Positions 42,067-50,964 of a DNA stretch of 64,000 bases are shown one piece after another. Below the pieces are notes generated by a model that searched no databases, had not been told where the DNA came from, and saw only the letters and a program-made list of their open reading frames with translations. The stretch is from Cellvibrio fontiphilus (GTDB lineage Bacteria; Pseudomonadota; Gammaproteobacteria; Pseudomonadales; Cellvibrionaceae), in the NCBI RefSeq assembly GCF_035317345.1, contig NZ_JAYKTU010000005.1, one strand, 5' to 3'. Position numbers and translations under genes: made by a program. The first letter of the stretch is position 1. The number at the start of each line of letters is the position of its first letter.

Positions 42067-43503
42067 ATGTCCGAACAAGTTGAACAGCTCATTAAAAAAG
42101 AATACGCCGCCGGTTTTCACACAGCGATTGAGGCCGAAACCTTGCCGCCCGGTTTAAACGAGGATGTGATTCGTTTTATTTCGGCCAAAAAAAATGAGCC
42201 GGAGTGGTTATTGGAATGGCGACTTAAGGCTTATCATGCCTGGTTGGAAATGACTGAGCCAGAGTGGGCGCACGTCAAATACGATGATATTGATTTTCAG
42301 GCTGTTTCTTATTACTCAGCGCCAAAATCGATGGATTCCAAGCCCAAAAGTTTAGATGAAGTAGATCCCGAGTTATTGCGCACCTACGAAAAACTCGGCA
42401 TTCCTTTACACGAGCAAGCCGCGCTTGCCGGCGTTGCCATGGATGTAGTGTTTGACTCAGTGTCTGTGGTTACTACATTTCGTGAAAAACTGCTGGAAGC
42501 GGGTGTGATTTTCTGCTCCATCAGTGAAGCGGTACAAAAATATCCCGAGCTGATTAAAAAATACATTGGCTCAGTGGTGCCGCAAAAAGACAATTACTAC
42601 GCCGCGCTTAATTCAGCGGTATTCTCTGACGGCTCCTTTGTATATATCCCAAAAGGCGTGCGCTGCCCTATGGAGTTGTCCACTTATTTCCGGATTAACG
42701 AACAAAACACCGGTCAGTTTGAGCGAACCTTGATTGTTGCCGATGAAGGATCTCATGTGAGTTACCTTGAAGGTTGCACCGCTCCCATGCGCGATGAAAA
42801 CCAATTACACGCAGCAGTAGTGGAATTAATTGCGCTCGATAATGCGGAAATTAAGTACTCCACCGTACAAAACTGGTATCCGGGTAACGAGGAGGGCAAA
42901 GGTGGTATTTACAACTTTGTGACCAAGCGTGGTGTGTGTCATACCAATGCCAAAATTTCATGGACACAAGTGGAGACCGGCTCGGCGGTCACCTGGAAAT
43001 ACCCGAGCTGTGTATTGCGTGGTGATAACAGTGTCGGCGAGTTTTATTCGGTGGCGCTCACCAATAATTATCAGCAAGCTGATACCGGCACCAAGATGAT
43101 TCATATTGGTAAAAATACCAAGTCCACCATTATTTCGAAAGGTATTTCAGCAGGTAAAAGCTCCAATGCTTATCGTGGTCTGGTGCGTATTAACCCGGGC
43201 GCCGAAGGTGCGCGCAATTACACCCAATGTGATTCGCTACTGATTGGCGATAAATGCGGCGCACATACTTTTCCCTACATTGAAAGTAAAAACCCAAGTG
43301 CTGTTATTGAGCATGAGGCAACCACGTCCAAGGTGAGCGAAGATCAAATGTTCCTGTGCCAACAGCGTGGCTTGGATGCGGAAAAAGCTGTGTCCATGAT
43401 TGTGAATGGCTTTTGTCGTGAAGTGTTTAAAGAGCTGCCCATGGAGTTTGCGGTGGAAGCGGGCAAGTTATTGGAAGTCAGCTTGGAAGGCTCTGTGGGT
43501 TAA
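42067..43503 (+). CDS. sufB: Fe-S scaffold subunit SufB
   Basis: Core of the SufBCD complex, on which Fe-S clusters are built from SufE-delivered sulfur. The 478 residues are the normal size. The C-terminal half shows the beta-helix repeats with TQCDSLLIGDKCGAHTFPYIE, IEHEATTSKVSEDQMFLCQQRGL, and the conserved Cys region near 420. It follows iscS by 29 bases. Confidence 0.97.
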   Translation: MSEQVEQLIKKEYAAGFHTAIEAETLPPGLNEDVIRFISAKKNEPEWLLEWRLKAYHAWLEMTEPEWAHVKYDDIDFQAVSYYSAPKSMDSKPKSLDEVDPELLRTYEKLGIPLHEQAALAGVAMDVVFDSVSVVTTFREKLLEAGVIFCSISEAVQKYPELIKKYIGSVVPQKDNYYAALNSAVFSDGSFVYIPKGVRCPMELSTYFRINEQNTGQFERTLIVADEGSHVSYLEGCTAPMRDENQLHAAVVELIALDNAEIKYSTVQNWYPGNEEGKGGIYNFVTKRGVCHTNAKISWTQVETGSAVTWKYPSCVLRGDNSVGEFYSVALTNNYQQADTGTKMIHIGKNTKSTIISKGISAGKSSNAYRGLVRINPGAEGARNYTQCDSLLIGDKCGAHTFPYIESKNPSAVIEHEATTSKVSEDQMFLCQQRGLDAEKAVSMIVNGFCREVFKELPMEFAVEAGKLLEVSLEGSVG

Positions 43504-43616
43504 CCGCCCAGCGTAAAAATAGTAGCTGAGCTGGTTGCTGGTGCGAACTTATGTTGGCCCAACAAAAATTAAAATTTGAATTTACCGTGTTAGAAAACTA
43601 TCGGACTAAAAAATTT

Positions 43617-44366
43617 ATGTTACGCATTACTGATTTGTTTGCGCGTGTTGAAGAGAAAGAAATTATCAAGGGCTTAAATTTAACGATTAATCCCGGTGAA
43701 GTGCACGCGATCATGGGGCCTAACGGCGCAGGCAAAAGTACGCTGGGCAATGTATTGTCAGGTCGCGATGGTTATCAAGTGACTGGCGGTAGCGTAATGT
43801 TTAATGGCAAGGATTTGCTTGAGCTGGAGATTGAAGAGCGCGCTCGTGAAGGCTTGTTTCTGGCATTCCAGTATCCTGTAGAAATTCCCGGTGTTAGCAA
43901 TATGGAATTTTTAAAAGCCGCAGTGGACGCCAAACGTAAGCATGCGGAGCAGCCTGAATTATCGGCGGTGGAATTTATGAAGCTTGCGCGCGAAACCAGT
44001 AAGCGTGTGAGTCTGGATCAGGCTTTTTTAAAGCGCGGTGTTAACGAAGGTTTCTCCGGTGGTGAAAAAAAGCGCAACGAAATTATGCAAATGATGTTGC
44101 TTGAGCCCAGCTTATGCATTCTGGACGAAACCGATTCTGGTTTGGATATCGATGCGCTACAGGTTGTTGCCAATGGCGTAAACGCCATGCGTTCACCAGA
44201 GCGCAGCTTTATTGTGGTAACGCATTATCAGCGTCTGCTGGATTACATAGTGCCGGATTATGTTCATGTATTAGCTAACGGTCGCATTGTAAAAACCGGC
44301 GGCAAAGAATTAGCGCTGGAGCTGGAAGAGAAAGGCTACGGTTGGCTTGAAACTGGAGCGGTATAA
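43617..44366 (+). CDS. sufC: Fe-S assembly ATPase SufC
   Basis: An ABC-type ATPase that drives conformational change in SufBCD. I chose the ATG at 43617 (MLRITDLFARVEEKEIIKGL, 249 aa), matching the family start; an ATG at 43551 in frame would add 22 residues. Walker A is MGPNGAGKSTLGN, the signature is GFSGGEKKRNEIMQM, and Walker B is CILDETDSGLDID. No transmembrane partner is present, which is normal for SufC. Confidence 0.96.
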   Translation: MLRITDLFARVEEKEIIKGLNLTINPGEVHAIMGPNGAGKSTLGNVLSGRDGYQVTGGSVMFNGKDLLELEIEERAREGLFLAFQYPVEIPGVSNMEFLKAAVDAKRKHAEQPELSAVEFMKLARETSKRVSLDQAFLKRGVNEGFSGGEKKRNEIMQMMLLEPSLCILDETDSGLDIDALQVVANGVNAMRSPERSFIVVTHYQRLLDYIVPDYVHVLANGRIVKTGGKELALELEEKGYGWLETGAV

Positions 44367-44369
44367 GCC

Positions 44370-45662
44370 ATGACAGATTTTCAACAGCAGGCGATTTTAC
44401 TTGCCGCGCAGCAGCAACCAGTGAGCTGGTTGCAAGATTTTCGTGCCCGGGCTGCCAATGATTGGTTAGCGCAAACCTGGCCAACACGCAAAACTGAGCA
44501 TTGGAAGTACACGCCCTTGCAAGGTCTGCAAAAAACGCTATTGCCTGCGTTTGGCCAATCAACTGAATTGGATGAAGCTGTTAATAGCGATTTGATTCCT
44601 CTGGATGCGATACGTTTGGTTTTTATCAACGGCGTATTTAGTGCTGAAAACTCCACGCAAGCCGAATGTGTGGTGCGTTTTTCTGAAGCAAATAATGAGC
44701 AACAATTATTAATCGAAAAATACTTGGGTAAAATTGTACAGGGTGAGCGTCACCTGTTTGCGACACTTAACAATGCATGGCTGGGCGATGGTGTTTTATT
44801 GCATGTGCCGCGCGCACAGCATTTGGAAAAGCCGGTGTACCTTGTTCATGTTGCGACAGGTGAAGAGGTGGCTGCCAATCAACGGCTACTGATTGTGCTT
44901 GAAGAAAATGCCCAAGCGGAAGTCATAGAACATTACATTACCGGTAATAATGCTTCATCCGGCTTTGTAAATGCATTAACCGAAATTCAATTGGCCGATG
45001 GTGCAGACTTGCATCATTACCGTTTGAATATGGAGGCGGAGCATGCGCAGCATATTGGCGCTGTGCATGTGGATTTGCAGCGTAATGCCCGCCTGCGCGG
45101 TTTTGCGCTGGCGCTGGGCGCTAAATTGATGCGTATTGATTATCAAATGAACCATCGTGGTCCTGGTGCAGAGCTGGATTTACAGGGTGTTTATTTGCCG
45201 CGCAACCAACAGCTAGTGGATTACCACACCAACATTTGTCACTGGGTGCCCCATTGTACGTCCAATGAAGTGTTTCGTGGCATTGTGAGCGACTCAGCGC
45301 AGGCAATTTTTAACGGTCGCATTTACATTCACAAAGATGCACAAAAAACCTTGGCTGAACTGAGTAATAAAAATCTGTTGACATCCAATAAAGCGGAAGT
45401 GAATACCAAGCCGGAATTGGAAATTTATGCTGATGATGTGAAGTGCGCTCATGGTGCAACCATCAGCCAGTTGAATGAAAATGCTCGTTATTATTTGCGT
45501 AGCCGCGGTCTTTCGCGCGCTGAGGCAGACGTCATGTTGAGCTTTGGATTTATCAATGAACTATTGGAGCAAATCGCTCAGTCAGCAGTGCACGATTATC
45601 TGCAACCGCGTCTGGCCCGGTTGTTCGGTCGCGAGTTAAGTTTGGAGTTGGCAAATGACTAG
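44370..45662 (+). CDS. sufD: Fe-S scaffold partner SufD
   Basis: Paired with SufB in the SufBC2D complex and needed for iron acquisition. The 430-residue protein ends with the conserved region NTKPELEIYADDVKCAHGATI, with the Cys and His of the SufB-SufD interface. It starts 3 bases after sufC and overlaps sufS by 8 bases. Confidence 0.95.
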   Translation: MTDFQQQAILLAAQQQPVSWLQDFRARAANDWLAQTWPTRKTEHWKYTPLQGLQKTLLPAFGQSTELDEAVNSDLIPLDAIRLVFINGVFSAENSTQAECVVRFSEANNEQQLLIEKYLGKIVQGERHLFATLNNAWLGDGVLLHVPRAQHLEKPVYLVHVATGEEVAANQRLLIVLEENAQAEVIEHYITGNNASSGFVNALTEIQLADGADLHHYRLNMEAEHAQHIGAVHVDLQRNARLRGFALALGAKLMRIDYQMNHRGPGAELDLQGVYLPRNQQLVDYHTNICHWVPHCTSNEVFRGIVSDSAQAIFNGRIYIHKDAQKTLAELSNKNLLTSNKAEVNTKPELEIYADDVKCAHGATISQLNENARYYLRSRGLSRAEADVMLSFGFINELLEQIAQSAVHDYLQPRLARLFGRELSLELAND

Positions 45663-46884
45663 GCCAGCCTTTGATGTGGAAAAAATTCGCGCAGATTTTC
45701 CGATCCTGCATCAAGAAGTGAATGGTCAGCCGTTGGTTTATTTGGACAATGCGGCCACCACGCAAAAACCCAATGCAGTGATCGATGCGATTAGCGATTA
45801 CTACCGCAGCGACAATAGTAATGTACACCGCGGTGCTCATGCCTTGGCTGATCGCGCCACAGTAAAGTTCGAGGCTGCACGTGAAAAAGTTGCACAGTTT
45901 TTAAATTCTCCCTCGACCAAACAAATTATCTGGACGCGGGGTGCTACCGAGAGCATTAACCTGGTTGCTGCCTCCTGGGGTAAAGCTAACTTGCAAACGG
46001 GCGATCGTATATTGGTGTCTGCCATGGAGCATCACGCCAACATAGTGCCTTGGCAGCTTATCGCGCAAACCACCGGTGCGGTTCTGGAGGTCATTCCGGT
46101 TGATGCCTGTGGCAGTATCAATATGTTGGCATTCGATGCCATGTTAGATGCCCGGGTAAAAATGGTTGCAGTTGGCCATGTCTCCAATGCTATGGGTAGC
46201 GTAAATCCTGTCGAGAAAATTATTAAGCTCGCGCATGCTGTGGGCGCGCGGGTGCTGATCGATGGCGCCCAGGCAGTCAGCCACTGGGCGGTTGATGTGC
46301 AAAAGCTGAATTGTGATTTTTATGTCTTTTCCGCCCATAAAGTATTTGGCCCAACAGGCTTGGGTGTGCTTTATGGTAAGGCAGATTTGTTGGAGTCTAT
46401 GCCTCCATATCAGGGGGGCGGTGAAATGATTGAAACCGTATCTTTTGCCGGGACCACTTTCAATCAGCTGCCCTATAAATTTGAGGCAGGCACGCCGGAT
46501 ATAGCCGGCGCCATTGGCTTGGGGGCGGCAATTGATTATTTACAGTCGCTGGACCGCAGTGCAGCCGCAGAGCATGAGCAGGCATTGCTGGTTTACGCGG
46601 AAGAAAAGGCGCGCGCCACAGCGGGCTTAACCTTGGTGGGTACTGCCGCGAATAAAGTTTCTGTGATGAGCTTTCTGATTGACGGCACTCACCCTGCTGA
46701 TGTAGGGGTATTGTTGGATAAGCAGGGGGTTGCCGTGCGCACTGGTAATCATTGTGCCCAGCCCATCATGGATCAGTTTGGTATTCCTGGCACGGTGCGT
46801 GCCAGCTTTAGTTTCTACAACACATTTGCTGAGGTAGATCGCTTGTTTGTGGCGATTGAAAAAGCAAAAACCTTTTTAGTGTGA
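45655..46884 (+). CDS. sufS: cysteine desulfurase SufS (class II)
   Basis: A PLP enzyme that passes persulfide to SufE. The 409-residue protein has NAATTQKPNAVIDAI near the start, the PLP lysine in FYVFSAHKVFGPTGLG, and the class II active-site loop RTGNHCAQPIMDQFG near residue 365. The operon therefore holds two cysteine desulfurases, this one and the class I IscS. The ATG at 45655 overlaps the end of sufD. Confidence 0.96.
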   Translation: MTRPAFDVEKIRADFPILHQEVNGQPLVYLDNAATTQKPNAVIDAISDYYRSDNSNVHRGAHALADRATVKFEAAREKVAQFLNSPSTKQIIWTRGATESINLVAASWGKANLQTGDRILVSAMEHHANIVPWQLIAQTTGAVLEVIPVDACGSINMLAFDAMLDARVKMVAVGHVSNAMGSVNPVEKIIKLAHAVGARVLIDGAQAVSHWAVDVQKLNCDFYVFSAHKVFGPTGLGVLYGKADLLESMPPYQGGGEMIETVSFAGTTFNQLPYKFEAGTPDIAGAIGLGAAIDYLQSLDRSAAAEHEQALLVYAEEKARATAGLTLVGTAANKVSVMSFLIDGTHPADVGVLLDKQGVAVRTGNHCAQPIMDQFGIPGTVRASFSFYNTFAEVDRLFVAIEKAKTFLV

Positions 46885-46928
46885 TGATAAATCTATCATC
46901 CTGATTTAGCTGTAAATCGGAGTAGATC

Positions 46929-47288
46929 ATGAGTATCGCTTCATTTGATCCGCAACAAGACACTGTGATTGTTACCCCTGCTGCCGCTGCGCATTTCAAG
47001 CGCCAATTAAGCGCGAGTAAAAATGCCTCAGCCGTTCGTTTGAGTGTCAAACAAAGCGGCTGTACCGGTTGGATGTATGTGGTTGATTTAGTCACTGAGG
47101 CCAAGGCTGATGATTTACATCTGCCGTTGGATGAAGGGATTGAGCTTCTGGTGGACTCAGCCAGTTTATCTGTCGTCAGTGGTACTGAGATTGATTACGT
47201 GACTGAAGGTGTGAATCGCCAACTGAAATTTAACAATCCACGCGCCAAGGATTACTGTGGTTGCGGCGAGAGTTTTAGCATTAATTAA
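46929..47288 (+). CDS. sufA: A-type Fe-S carrier protein SufA
   Basis: Carries clusters from the scaffold to target enzymes. The 119-residue HesB/IscA-type protein has the three conserved cysteines: Cys45 in KQSGCTGWMY, and Cys110 and Cys112 in the C-terminal DYCGCGESF. A GGAG site lies 6 bases before the ATG. Within the A-type family the split between SufA, IscA and ErpA is not certain from sequence alone. I name it sufA for its place in the operon. Confidence 0.9.
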   Translation: MSIASFDPQQDTVIVTPAAAAHFKRQLSASKNASAVRLSVKQSGCTGWMYVVDLVTEAKADDLHLPLDEGIELLVDSASLSVVSGTEIDYVTEGVNRQLKFNNPRAKDYCGCGESFSIN

Positions 47289-47312
47289 GCGGCGTCTGCC
47301 GAGAGAATTTCT

Positions 47313-47849
47313 ATGTCTGAAAGACGCATGGTGGTTGCCCAAGCCGATTGCCCGGCTCGGCGTGTGCCGGACGGTACGCCGCTTACTATTCCCGAAGGTA
47401 CTTTCGTAACCATAACCCAGGCCTTGGGTGGTAATTATACGCTGACTTATCATGGTCAAATGGTGCGTGTGGATGGTACTGACGCTCACTTGCTTGGGCT
47501 TGAACCTACAAATATCGAGTTTCCAGAACCCACCGATGATCAAATACAAGAAGATCAGGTTTGGCAGGCGCTGGGTAGTGTTTACGATCCTGAAATCCCG
47601 GTTGATCTGGTTAATCTGGGTTTGATTTACAGTGTCAACATCGATCAACAAACAAAGCAGGTGGAAGTGCGTATGACACTGACTGCTCCCGCCTGTGGCA
47701 TGGGGCCGGTGTTGGTGGGTGATGTGGAATACCGTGTACGTTTGGTGCCTAATGTAAAGTCGGTTAAGGTTGAGCTGGTATTTGACCCGCCCTGGCAGCG
47801 CCATATGATGAGTGAAGAAGCCCAGTTACAAACGGGCATGTTTTATTGA
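47313..47849 (+). CDS. sufT: Fe-S maturation factor SufT (MIP18/DUF59 family)
   Basis: SufT proteins help Fe-S and lipoate-dependent enzyme maturation under high demand, as shown in Staphylococcus. The 178 residues have an N-terminal part unlike the family core, then the MIP18 domain with VYDPEIPVDLVNLGLIY (about 91-107) and the conserved Cys in TAPACGMGPVL. It follows sufA and precedes sufE within the same operon. Confidence 0.92.
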   Translation: MSERRMVVAQADCPARRVPDGTPLTIPEGTFVTITQALGGNYTLTYHGQMVRVDGTDAHLLGLEPTNIEFPEPTDDQIQEDQVWQALGSVYDPEIPVDLVNLGLIYSVNIDQQTKQVEVRMTLTAPACGMGPVLVGDVEYRVRLVPNVKSVKVELVFDPPWQRHMMSEEAQLQTGMFY

Positions 47850-47874
47850 TGTTGATTCATCCTGAGGATTTTTA

Positions 47875-48297
47875 ATGACCCAATTCGGTGTAGATGTATC
47901 CGCAGATGACATCATAGATACGCTTGGCTTTTTTGATAGCTGGGAGGAGCGCTACAAGTACATTATCGACTTGGGAAAAGAGCTGCCTCCTATGGATGCG
48001 AGCTTGCGTAATGAGCAATATCTGGTGCGTGGCTGTCAAAGCCAGGTGTGGTTAGTGGATGAGCAGCGTGATGGAAAATTGTTTTTTCAGGCCGATAGTG
48101 ATGCGTTTATTGTAAAAGGACTGTTGGGTGTGGTGTTGGCTGCTTTCAACAGTAAAACACCCGGCGAGATTCTGGCATTTGATATTGATGCTTACTTTGC
48201 CCAACTGGATTTGTTGCAACACCTCAGCTCTACGCGTGGCAATGGGCTCAAGGCCATGGTTAAGCGAATACAGGATCGCGCCCTCAGCGTGAATTAA
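47875..48297 (+). CDS. sufE: sulfur acceptor SufE
   Basis: Accepts sulfur from SufS and passes it to SufB. The 140-residue protein has the active Cys54 in YLVRGCQSQVWL (Cys51 in E. coli). It is the last gene of the iscR-suf operon, and a hairpin follows at 48368-48392. A GAGGA site lies just before the ATG. Confidence 0.95.
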   Translation: MTQFGVDVSADDIIDTLGFFDSWEERYKYIIDLGKELPPMDASLRNEQYLVRGCQSQVWLVDEQRDGKLFFQADSDAFIVKGLLGVVLAAFNSKTPGEILAFDIDAYFAQLDLLQHLSSTRGNGLKAMVKRIQDRALSVN

Positions 48298-48367
48298 AGT
48301 CCGACAGCGCCTTAAAACCTTGGCTGTTTTTGTTTATTAATCAAATAGCTACATATAAAAATACGGT

Positions 48368-48402
48368 AAACCCGCGTATAATTCGCGGGTTTTGTATTTT
48401 GT
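48368..48402 (+). terminator. hairpin terminator of the suf operon with a TATAAT in its loop
   Basis: A 9-base-pair stem (48368-48376 with 48384-48392) is followed by TTTGTATTTT. The loop contains TATAAT (48377-48382), which may also act as a -10 box for ndk, though no good -35 is visible. Confidence 0.7.
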
Positions 48403-48470
48403 GGGCCCCTGAATCGCTGGTTGCGGTATAGAAGGCGCTAACTTAACCAGAAAATTGTGTGGAGTCTCTT

Positions 48471-48896
48471 ATGGCTGTTGAACAAACTTTATCCATTATC
48501 AAGCCTGATGCAGTGCGTAAGAATCTGATCGGTGCGATTGTTGCCCGTTTCGAGCAGGCCGGTTTGAAAATTGCTGCCCAGCGCATGATGTTGTTGAGCC
48601 GCGCTCAGGCAGAAGGTTTTTATGCTGAACATCACGGTAAGCCTTTTTTTGAGGGCTTGGTTGATTTTATGACCTCTGGTCCCGTTGTTGTGCAGGTGCT
48701 CTCCGGCGAAAATGCCATCGCATTAAACCGCGAGTTGATGGGCGCAACCGATCCAGCAAAAGCGGCGCCGGGTACTATCCGTGCTGATTACGCTGAAGCA
48801 ATCAATATGAATGCTGTGCATGGTTCCGATTCGCCAGCATCCGCTGCGCGTGAAATTGCTTATTTCTTTGCCAGCAACGAAGTTAATCTTCGCTAA
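48471..48896 (+). CDS. ndk: nucleoside diphosphate kinase
   Basis: Balances nucleoside triphosphate pools by phosphate transfer through an active His. The ATG at 48471 (MAVEQTLSIIKPDAV, 141 aa) has GGAG 6 bases upstream. The active-site histidine is in MNAVHGSDSPASA, and the P-loop-like residues are in the N-terminal KPDAVRKNLIGAI. It lies just before rlmN, the standard order. Confidence 0.97.
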   Translation: MAVEQTLSIIKPDAVRKNLIGAIVARFEQAGLKIAAQRMMLLSRAQAEGFYAEHHGKPFFEGLVDFMTSGPVVVQVLSGENAIALNRELMGATDPAKAAPGTIRADYAEAINMNAVHGSDSPASAAREIAYFFASNEVNLR

Positions 48897-48928
48897 TTGT
48901 TTTTATTTTTGTTTATAGGTATTGAGCC

Positions 48929-50107
48929 ATGTCTGATGTAACCAATTCTATTTCTTCCGCAGATGCGGTTGCTGCAGAAGGCTCTGCCAAGATGAATTTA
49001 TTGGGCTTGCCGGAAGCCAAATTGATTGCATTTTTTGAGTCCATCGGTGAGAAAAAATTTCGTGCCATTCAAGTGATGAAATGGATTCATCAGCTCGGCG
49101 CTGACAACTTTGATGACATGACCAATGTCAGTAAAGATCTGCGCGCAAAATTAAAAAATATTGCCGAAATTCGCCTGCCTGAAGTAGTGCAGCAATTTGA
49201 TTCCACCGACGGCACGCGCAAATTTTTAATACGTGTGAGCGGTGGTAATGTTATCGAAACGGTTTTTATTCCCGATGGTGATCGCGGCACTCTGTGTGTT
49301 TCATCGCAAGTTGGCTGTTCGTTGGATTGTAGCTTCTGTGCGACCGGTAAACAGGGTTTTAATCGTGATTTGACTGCCGCAGAGATTATTGGTCAGGTGT
49401 GGATTGCCGCAAAGTCCTTTGGTCAGCTGGCTGCAAATGGTCCGCGTCGTGTGACTAACGTGGTGATGATGGGGATGGGGGAACCGCTTCTAAACTTCGA
49501 CAATGTCGTTGATTCAATGAGTTTGATGATGCACGACAATGCCTATGGCATTTCCAAACGTCGTGTCACCTTAAGTACTTCCGGTGTGGTGCCCCAGTTG
49601 GATCGCTTGAGCCAGTATACTGATGCCTGTCTTGCTATTTCGTTGCATGCGCCCAATGACGAGCTGCGTAATGAATTGGTGCCCATCAATCGCAAATATC
49701 CTATTGCTATGTTGCTGGACTCTGCCAAACGCTACATCGAGGCCATGCCAGATACCCATCGCAAAATTACTATTGAATATACCTTGATTGATCAGGTAAA
49801 CGATCGTCCACACCACGCTCACGAGTTGGCTGAGTTACTGCGTGATGTGCCGGTAAAGATTAATTTGATCCCATTTAATCCCTTTAATTTGTCTAACTAC
49901 AAGCGCGTTAGCAACAATGCGTTGCGCAAGTTTCAGGATATTTTGATGGAGGCGGGTTATATCACTACCGTGCGTACTACACGCGGTGACGATATCGATG
50001 CTGCCTGTGGTCAATTAGCTGGGCAGGTGAATGATGTTACCCGCCGCAGTGAGCGCTATCGCGCGCAGTTTGATGAAGTGCAAAGTATTAAAATTGTTAA
50101 TCAGTAA
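48929..50107 (+). CDS. rlmN: dual-specificity 23S rRNA/tRNA adenine-C2 methyltransferase RlmN
   Basis: A radical SAM enzyme that methylates adenine 2503 of 23S rRNA and position 37 of some tRNAs. The 392-residue protein has an N-terminal extension of about 27 residues before the family core (NLLGLPEAKLIAFFESIGEKKFRA). The cluster-binding CSLDCSFCATGKQGF is at about 128-142, and the second active cysteine is in DAACGQLAG near the end. Confidence 0.97.
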   Translation: MSDVTNSISSADAVAAEGSAKMNLLGLPEAKLIAFFESIGEKKFRAIQVMKWIHQLGADNFDDMTNVSKDLRAKLKNIAEIRLPEVVQQFDSTDGTRKFLIRVSGGNVIETVFIPDGDRGTLCVSSQVGCSLDCSFCATGKQGFNRDLTAAEIIGQVWIAAKSFGQLAANGPRRVTNVVMMGMGEPLLNFDNVVDSMSLMMHDNAYGISKRRVTLSTSGVVPQLDRLSQYTDACLAISLHAPNDELRNELVPINRKYPIAMLLDSAKRYIEAMPDTHRKITIEYTLIDQVNDRPHHAHELAELLRDVPVKINLIPFNPFNLSNYKRVSNNALRKFQDILMEAGYITTVRTTRGDDIDAACGQLAGQVNDVTRRSERYRAQFDEVQSIKIVNQ

Positions 50108-50157
50108 TTCTGGTTGGCCCATTAACACTGGCAATTTGATTGAGGGTAGGTGCGTTA

Positions 50158-50937
50158 ATGCAAAACAATAAACAGCATAAACTACTGCAATTACTGACCT
50201 TGAGCCTAATGGCAATTGTGTTATTGACGGGGTGTGTCTCCGAAGGTGGCAAACCGAATCGACCTGTCGATAAAGCTAAGTCTTTAGAATTACACATCAA
50301 ATTGGCTCAAGGGTACATTGATCGGGGTAATCGGGAGTCTGCGCGCCATCATTTGCGTAAGGCGGCGGAAATAAATCGCAATTCAGCTGATGCTACTGAG
50401 ACTCTGGCACGTCTGTACCAACTTGAAGGCGAGCCAGAGTTGGCAGAGCAAACTTTTAAGAAGGCTATAAAAGCCAAAAAGAATTTCACACTGGCACGCA
50501 ACAATTACGGTGTATTTTTATTTGGTGCAAAACGCTACGAAGAAGCGCTGGAGCAGTTTGAATTGGCTGCGGCCGACATTGAGTATACCGATCGTGCATC
50601 GGCATTGGTTAACGTAGGGCGAACCGCTTTGTTGTTGGGTAAAAATGAGCGCGCCAAAGCTGCCTTGGAGCACGCCGCTGTCCTTGATCGCGGCATGGCT
50701 GATGCACATATAGAACTAGCGGATATTAACTTCCAGAGGCAAGATTACGCTGCAGCGAAACAGCATTTGGACAGGTATCAGGCTTTGGGGCAGGTAACGC
50801 CTCGCTCATTGTTATTGGGTATTCGTTTGGAGCGTGTATTTGGTAACAAAGACAAAGAGGCCAGTTATTTATTGATGTTGAAAAATCGCTATCCTTATTC
50901 AAGAGAATATCTTGAATACAAACAAACGATGATGTGA
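50158..50937 (+). CDS. pilW: type IV pilus biogenesis/stability lipoprotein PilW (PilF-like)
   Basis: An outer-membrane lipoprotein needed for secretin (PilQ) assembly in type IV pilus systems. The ATG at 50158 gives 259 residues with the lipobox LLTGC (Cys26). The rest is TPR repeats, such as the segment around ADATETLARLYQLEGEPELAEQ. The position before rodZ-ispG-hisS is the usual one. Confidence 0.9.
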   Translation: MQNNKQHKLLQLLTLSLMAIVLLTGCVSEGGKPNRPVDKAKSLELHIKLAQGYIDRGNRESARHHLRKAAEINRNSADATETLARLYQLEGEPELAEQTFKKAIKAKKNFTLARNNYGVFLFGAKRYEEALEQFELAAADIEYTDRASALVNVGRTALLLGKNERAKAALEHAAVLDRGMADAHIELADINFQRQDYAAAKQHLDRYQALGQVTPRSLLLGIRLERVFGNKDKEASYLLMLKNRYPYSREYLEYKQTMM

Positions 50938-50964
50938 GACCGTTTGCGCTTTTGCAGGCTAAAA

